Shown: positions 5,801 through 8,704 of the stretch, piece by piece
Position numbering within the stretch: position 1 is the stretch's first letter
Layout of the letters: each line of letters begins with the position of its first letter
DNA from: Micropepsaceae bacterium
GTDB taxonomy: Bacteria; Pseudomonadota; Alphaproteobacteria; Micropepsales; Micropepsaceae
Assembly (NCBI GenBank): GCA_025450355.1
Contig: JANWHR010000191.1
Span: forward strand, 1 to 8,704
Direction of reading: 5' to 3'
DNA length: 8,704 nt
The notes under the pieces: model-generated
Database searches by the model: none
What the model was told of the DNA's origin: nothing
The model's input: only the letters and a program-made list of their open reading frames with translations
Position numbers and translations under genes: made by a program

Positions 5801-7009
5801 ATGGCCGCAATTCCTCGCCACCGGGATCACTCGGGTCCGGTGATTCTTTCCGCCGGGTTCCGGCCGTTCTTTCTCGCGTCCTCGATCTGGGCCGCCGTTG
5901 GGGTTCCACTCTGGCTCGGTGCATACGCGGAAGGACTGATTGTGCCAACCCAACTGGCGCCTGCCGTTTGGCACGCACACGAGATGGTGTTCGGGTTCGC
6001 TGCAGCTACGGTCACCGGATTCCTCTTAACGGCGATTCCGAACTGGACCGGCCGGTTGCCACTCCAGGGAAGTCCGCTTGCGATTCTTCTGTTGTTTTGG
6101 GGAATCGGACGAGCGGCCGTTCTGATTTCGGCAATGATCGGCTCTCCGGCAGCGACCGTTGCCGACCTCGCATTTCCGGCAACGTTCCTTGCCGCGGTCG
6201 CGCGCGAGATCATCGCCGGCAGGAACTGGCGCAACCTGCCAATCGTAGGTGCATTGGCTTTCTTGCTGATTGGCAATCTGTTTGTTCACCTCGGCGCTGC
6301 CGGTGTTGCCGATACGGCCGAACTCGGCAACCGCCTCGGACTCGTCACGCTCTTGCTGCTCATCTCGCTGGTCGGCGGCCGTATCGTTCCCAGCTTTACC
6401 CGTAACTGGCTTGCCAAGGTGCGGCCAGATGTTCATCCCCCCGCGCCGGAGGGCCGGTTGGACCTTGTGGTGCTCGTCGTCACCGCTCTGACTCTCCTCG
6501 GGTGGGCGTTTGTTCCAAACGCGGTTTGGACGGCCCGCGCACTTGTTTTCGCAGGAGCCTGTGTGGGGGTGCGCCTCTTCCGCTGGCGCGGCCTGCGCAC
6601 GGCGCGCGAGCCGCTTCTCCTGATTCTGCATGTTGGCTATGGCTGGCTCGCACTCGGCATGCTGCTGCTCGGACTGAACGGGCTGTTTGCGTTCCTTCCT
6701 GCGACCGCCGCACTCCATGCGTTGACCGTTGGCGCGGTTGGCACAATGACGCTTGCGGTCATGACCCGCACCTCGCTGGGCCACACCGGCCGGCCGCTCG
6801 CGGCCGGGCCGGTCACGAAGACGATCTATCTACTCGTGACGATTGCGGCGATTCTGCGCGTCGTTTCGCCACTCTTTGCCGGCTACGAAGTGCCCGTGCT
6901 CTGGCTTGCCGCCGCCGCATGGAGCGGCGCCTTCGGACTGTTCGGCATCGCGTATGGCGCAGTCCTCATGCGGACGCGCGTTGGCAGCGAATCCGCACGG
7001 CCAGTCTGA
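5801..7009 (+). CDS. nnrS: NnrS family haem- and copper-containing membrane protein
   Basis: NnrS proteins are polytopic inner-membrane proteins that bind haem and copper and help cells tolerate nitric oxide. In denitrifiers their genes are typically under NnrR. The 402-aa protein is of normal length and almost wholly hydrophobic, with about 12 predicted membrane helices. Family hallmarks are GFRPFFLAS at 19-27, AVWHAHEMVFGF at 55-66 (H58 and H60), VTGFLLTAIPNWTG at 71-84, and HALTVGAVGTMTLAVMTRTS at 306-325 followed by LGHTGR (H306, H328). ATG 5801 gives the standard short cytoplasmic N-terminus. An AGGGA lies about 12 bases upstream. It stands alone and diverges from the pterin operon. No nitrite or nitric oxide reductase genes are in the window, so its denitrification link is from family knowledge only. 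Confidence 0.93.
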   Translation: MAAIPRHRDHSGPVILSAGFRPFFLASSIWAAVGVPLWLGAYAEGLIVPTQLAPAVWHAHEMVFGFAAATVTGFLLTAIPNWTGRLPLQGSPLAILLLFWGIGRAAVLISAMIGSPAATVADLAFPATFLAAVAREIIAGRNWRNLPIVGALAFLLIGNLFVHLGAAGVADTAELGNRLGLVTLLLLISLVGGRIVPSFTRNWLAKVRPDVHPPAPEGRLDLVVLVVTALTLLGWAFVPNAVWTARALVFAGACVGVRLFRWRGLRTAREPLLLILHVGYGWLALGMLLLGLNGLFAFLPATAALHALTVGAVGTMTLAVMTRTSLGHTGRPLAAGPVTKTIYLLVTIAAILRVVSPLFAGYEVPVLWLAAAAWSGAFGLFGIAYGAVLMRTRVGSESARPV

Positions 7010-7267
7010 TCAGAAAAGGCCCGATTCGTCGTGCACTTGCACTCGCGATAAGCAGTCGCCGAAGCACCAACGCGAGACCCGAATACAAGGGCCGAGCGCC
7101 ATTTGTGCGTGCCCGGTGTTGGGTGGAACGGCGCAGTCGCCGCCAAACCCCGGATTAAATGCCCGGCGGCCATATTCCGGAATGCCGAGTCGCTGATCAT
7201 CCGGCAAAAGGTTTCTTCCTGGATGTCCTTCCGGTCGACGTGAGGCCCAAGAATGCTTTGCCCAGAA
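7010..7267. other. Intergenic gap without a recognised gene
   Basis: This region lies between nnrS (+) and the exported-protein gene (-), which converge. Short open frames exist on both strands, but none has a ribosome site or recognisable product. GTGCACTTGCAC (7031-7042) and TTCCGGAA (about 7175-7182) are palindromic but have too little or no loop for a terminator hairpin. I see no clear terminator. Confidence 0.4.
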
Positions 7268-7732
7268 TCAGCGGCGGTCCCGATCCCGGTCCTGATCGCG
7301 ATGGTGGTCCCGGTCCTGTTCGTAGCCGCGACCCCCGTCCCGATCCCGTTCGTAATTTTGGACCTGTGGAGAGTAGCCGGCTTGCTGGGTATGGTCGCTC
7401 CACAGGTTCGTTAGCGGATCATAGGTCCACGTGGCCAAGCTCGTCCAAGGATAGCGGGATTCGTACTCCTGTTGGGAGGTGGGCGTACCCGTCGCTGGAT
7501 CAATGATGAAACCGGGGACGTTTGCCGCGTGGTAATGGAACCAGTCGAAGTCTGGCCTCTGTCGCAGCTGTGCACATTCGGGGGGGCCGTACGGTTGCTC
7601 GTAACATCTCCGATAATACTGGTCGTTGTTGGGACCATAACCGCCATAACCGTACGGTTGAGCTAGTGCTGCCGCACTGCCGATCAGAAGCATCGCGAGC
7701 GACCCGACTGCAATTCTTGTCATGCTTTGCAT
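7268..7732 (-). CDS. Small exported protein, Tyr/Gly-rich with Arg-Asp repeat tail
   Basis: I do not recognise the family. From ATG 7732 it is 154 aa. It has a Sec-type signal peptide: a basic Arg at position 6, a hydrophobic core at 8-22 and a likely cleavage after ALA at 22-24, before QPYG. The mature protein begins Gly/Tyr-rich (QPYGYGGYGP). A middle part follows with two Cys (C43, C53) and DFDWFHYHAANVPGFIIDPA. A Trp/Tyr segment lies around 95-111. The tail from about 127 is an alternating Arg-Asp/His low-complexity stretch (DRDHHRDQDRDRDRR), encoded by degenerate short DNA repeats at about 7268-7350. ATG 7732 is chosen over 7723 and an upstream frame because AAAGGG sits seven bases before it. 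An envelope or metal/polyanion-binding role is only a guess. Confidence 0.75.
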   Translation of the reverse strand: MQSMTRIAVGSLAMLLIGSAAALAQPYGYGGYGPNNDQYYRRCYEQPYGPPECAQLRQRPDFDWFHYHAANVPGFIIDPATGTPTSQQEYESRYPWTSLATWTYDPLTNLWSDHTQQAGYSPQVQNYERDRDGGRGYEQDRDHHRDQDRDRDRR

Positions 7733-8086
7733 TGGCTTACCCTTTCGCTCATTCGGCCGCGGTAATCCGGGCCGTCTGTAATGACTAGAACGCACACGCC
7801 ATGTAGGCGCCCTGAATGGCCCGTTCAGTTGACATTCATTGTTCTACCGTCGTCCTGTCCCGCTGAGGCGCAGCAACGAAATTTGAAGAATTCGCCTGGG
7901 CAGGCGTCGTCTGCATTGATTCAAATCAGGAGAACATTGACGCCAGCTGCTGATGAGCGACTGGAAAATTCCGGCGCGGACCAGAGTGGTCAACGACGAT
8001 TTTGCATTGATGCGAACGCACCTGGCCCAGTGCCAGTTCCTTTGCGGTCGTCAGCGCGAATCCAACGCTAATTATTATTGATGCCT
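7733..8086. other. Intergenic region with no convincing gene
   Basis: About 350 bases between the exported-protein gene and the repeat-rich right end. The first part must contain the promoter of the minus-strand gene that starts at 7732. A TTG-started frame at 7937-8071 (44 codons plus stop) follows an AGGAG only four bases away. A minus-strand frame at 7926-8189 is open but lacks a ribosome site. Neither gives a recognisable protein. An FNR-like box at 7916-7929 is listed separately. Confidence 0.4.
7916..7929. promoter_or_regulatory. FNR/FixK-like box
   Basis: TTGAT-TCAA-ATCAG matches the FNR/FixK consensus TTGAT-N4-ATCAA at nine of ten half-site bases. It lies 183 bases upstream of the exported-protein start (7732, - strand) and upstream of the repeat region on the + strand. 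The target is uncertain. A single 9/10 match can occur by chance. Confidence 0.35.
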
Positions 8087-8127
8087 GTCGGACGGTAAAC
8101 GACGCCGTCCGACCGTAGTTTGGTGCC
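8087..8127. repeat. Hairpin element copy 1 (9-bp stem, 9-base loop, 3' motif)
   Basis: GTCGGACGG (8087-8095) pairs perfectly with CCGTCCGAC (8105-8113) around a 9-base loop. Seven... the spacer of four to seven bases after the GGACGG/CCGTCC core leads to GTTTGGTGCC at 8118-8127. There is no U-tract, so it is not a standard intrinsic terminator. A related hairpin with the same core stem, the same loop length and the same 3' motif lies at 8666-8704. Confidence 0.6.
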
Positions 8128-8274
8128 AGAAGAACACCCGCGTTTGCGGCGGCATCGGTCCTGCTGAATCCTCTTTGCACGCTTTGCACATGGTTGCTTT
8201 GGGCTTGTTCACGGCCGGCGAGTGGCGCACTCTGGAAGCAGAGATGGGCCGCAAACGGGTGGACGATTCCGGGA

Positions 8275-8423
8275 TCGCGCGCGGCTCGAACGCAGTGCGG
8301 TGATCAACAATGCTGAGAGCCCTGAAAAGGCTGCTGCAATGGCGGACAAAAATGGGGAGACGCCAAAGCCCTCCGTCGCCGCCGCAGGTCTCTTACACCA
8401 AGTGCTCGCCCCTGTACGCGCGC
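8275..8423. repeat. 149-bp tandem direct repeat, copy 1
   Basis: This unit aligns without gaps to the unit immediately downstream (8424-8572), at about 118 of 149 identical positions by manual count. Identity is concentrated in the first 70 bases, where only four differ. The unit holds a GTG frame (8300-8452, 50 aa) and an ATG frame (8310-8465, 51 aa, starting MLRALKRLLQWR). In the GTG frame the mismatches are spread evenly over the three codon positions, which gives no sign of purifying selection on protein. I therefore annotate it as a repeat, not as a gene. Confidence 0.85.
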
Positions 8424-8452
8424 TCGCGCGCGGCTCGAAGGCAGTGCGGTGA
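8300..8452 (+). CDS. Possible small ORF in repeat copy 1 (GTG start)
   Basis: This 50-aa frame starts at GTG 8300 with MINNAESPEK and ends with RALARGSKAVR. Its GTG overlaps the TGA (8301-8303) of an upstream 37-aa frame (8190-8303) that ends in ARGSNAVR. Its own TGA (8450-8452) overlaps GTG 8449 of the next copy. Both junctions have the form GTGA. The geometry resembles translationally coupled tandem genes. However, there is no Shine-Dalgarno sequence, and the substitution pattern between copies looks neutral. I do not recognise the product. Confidence 0.2.
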   Translation: MINNAESPEKAAAMADKNGETPKPSVAAAGLLHQVLAPVRALARGSKAVR

Positions 8453-8572
8453 TCAACGATGCTGAGAGCCCTGAAAAGACTGATGCAATGGCGGAAGCAC
8501 GCGGAGAAGCCCCAAAGCCCTGCGGCACCGCCGGGCGTGTATTACACCGGGTGCGCGACTTTTTCCGTGCGC
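8424..8572. repeat. 149-bp tandem direct repeat, copy 2
   Basis: This is the second copy of the unit at 8275-8423. A third copy does not follow: after 8573 only TCGCG is shared. Within it, GTG 8449 opens a frame that stays open to the window end. ATG 8459 opens a 42-aa frame ending at TAA 8585-8587 (MLRALKRLMQWR, later VYYTGC). The 3' half has diverged strongly from copy 1. Confidence 0.85.
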
Positions 8573-8704
8573 TCGCGAACGCGCTAAGGAGACGGCTTTG
8601 CAACGCCGGAAGGCATTTTCCGTCATACCCGGGAAATCAGATCCGGATCGGTGAGAGCTATTGCAGGACGGAATTTGATGCCGTCCCAATCATGGTTTGG
8701 TGCC
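8449..8704 (+). CDS. Possible ORF in repeat copy 2, open at window end
   Basis: This frame starts at GTG 8449 (MINDAESPEK), continues through RVRDFFRALANALRRRL, and is still open at the window edge after 85 codons. Its first part is paralogous to the frame in repeat copy 1. Its last part runs through the second hairpin element (reading FDAVPIMVWC). No ribosome site and no known domain are seen. It may be non-coding sequence that is open by chance in GC-rich DNA. Confidence 0.2.
   Translation, partial: MINDAESPEKTDAMAEARGEAPKPCGTAGRVLHRVRDFFRALANALRRRLCNAGRHFPSYPGNQIRIGESYCRTEFDAVPIMVWC
8666..8704. repeat. Hairpin element copy 2 (6-bp stem, 9-base loop, 3' motif)
   Basis: GGACGG (8666-8671) pairs with CCGTCC (8681-8686) around a 9-base loop. 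GTTTGGTGCC follows at 8695-8704, right at the window edge. The layout is the same as the hairpin at 8087-8127, with one extra base between stem and 3' motif. There is no U-tract. The repeat may continue beyond the window. Confidence 0.55.

Noticed and set aside
7031..7042. GTGCACTTGCAC as a terminator after nnrS
   Set aside because: The two arms are separated by only two bases and there is no U-tract, so a stable hairpin is unlikely.
7159..7506. 115-codon + strand frame rich in Pro, Asp and Arg
   Set aside because: It is antisense to the exported-protein gene, and its repeats are the complement of that gene's Arg-Asp tail. The minus strand has the signal peptide and ribosome site.
8011..8118. 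Frame reading LIIIDACRTVNDAV, reminiscent of the DACR motif of caspase-like peptidases
   Set aside because: It is closed by TGA at 8008-8010 and TAG at 8116-8118, has no ATG, GTG or TTG start, and shows no other part of the peptidase fold. The match is probably chance.
7926..8189. 87-codon minus-strand frame with a GTG start
   Set aside because: There is no Shine-Dalgarno sequence and no recognisable motifs, and it runs through the hairpin element. Coding is not supported.
8310..8587. Two ATG frames (8310-8465 and 8459-8587) that both start MLRALKRL and share a QSP-PP-V-YT-C pattern
   Set aside because: They are similar simply because the DNA is duplicated. The copies show no synonymous bias and there is no ribosome site. 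Kept only as a note under the tandem repeat.
1..8704. CRISPR arrays, tRNA or rRNA genes, insertion sequences
   Set aside because: I saw no regularly spaced short repeats, tRNA-like cloverleaf ends, rRNA motifs or transposase signatures. The only tandem repeat is the 149-bp pair.

Overview
The window looks like a GC-rich chromosomal segment of an alphaproteobacterium, most likely of the Hyphomicrobiales (Bradyrhizobium/Rhodopseudomonas relatives). This rests on the style of the SdhB, SdhC and SdhD proteins and on the reductase-folB-folK gene order. It is inferred by eye, without a database search.

Region 1 (about 1-2415, + strand) holds membrane-bound succinate dehydrogenase (complex II) genes in the order sdhB-sdhC-sdhD, followed by a two-CBS-domain protein. 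The flavoprotein gene sdhA is not next to them. A symmetric FNR/FixK/NnrR-type palindrome lies at the left edge of the window, which hints at low-oxygen control of the cluster.

Region 2 (2510-3866, - strand) is a DNA 3-methyladenine glycosylase gene (alkA type) followed 13 bases later by a DUF488 (YeaO-like) gene.

Region 3 (3991-5613, - strand) is a compact pterin/folate operon. A short-chain reductase with pteridine-reductase (PTR1/FolM) signatures overlaps folB, and folB overlaps folK by ATGA. FolB and FolK carry out consecutive steps from dihydroneopterin towards dihydropteroate. The reductase probably acts on a pterin in the same branch.

Region 4 (5801-7009, + strand) is nnrS, a polytopic haem/copper membrane protein tied to nitric oxide tolerance and denitrification. 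It diverges from the pterin operon. Together with the FNR-type boxes it gives parts of the window an oxygen-limited, NO-exposed flavour.

Region 5 (7268-7732, - strand) is a small exported protein of unknown function with a Tyr/Gly-rich start and an Arg/Asp-repeat tail.

Region 6 (7733-8704) has no convincing conventional gene. It holds a second FNR-like box, two related hairpins sharing a 10-base 3' motif, and a two-copy 149-bp tandem repeat. The repeat carries overlapping short reading frames, but its substitutions look neutral. This is the least explained part of the window.
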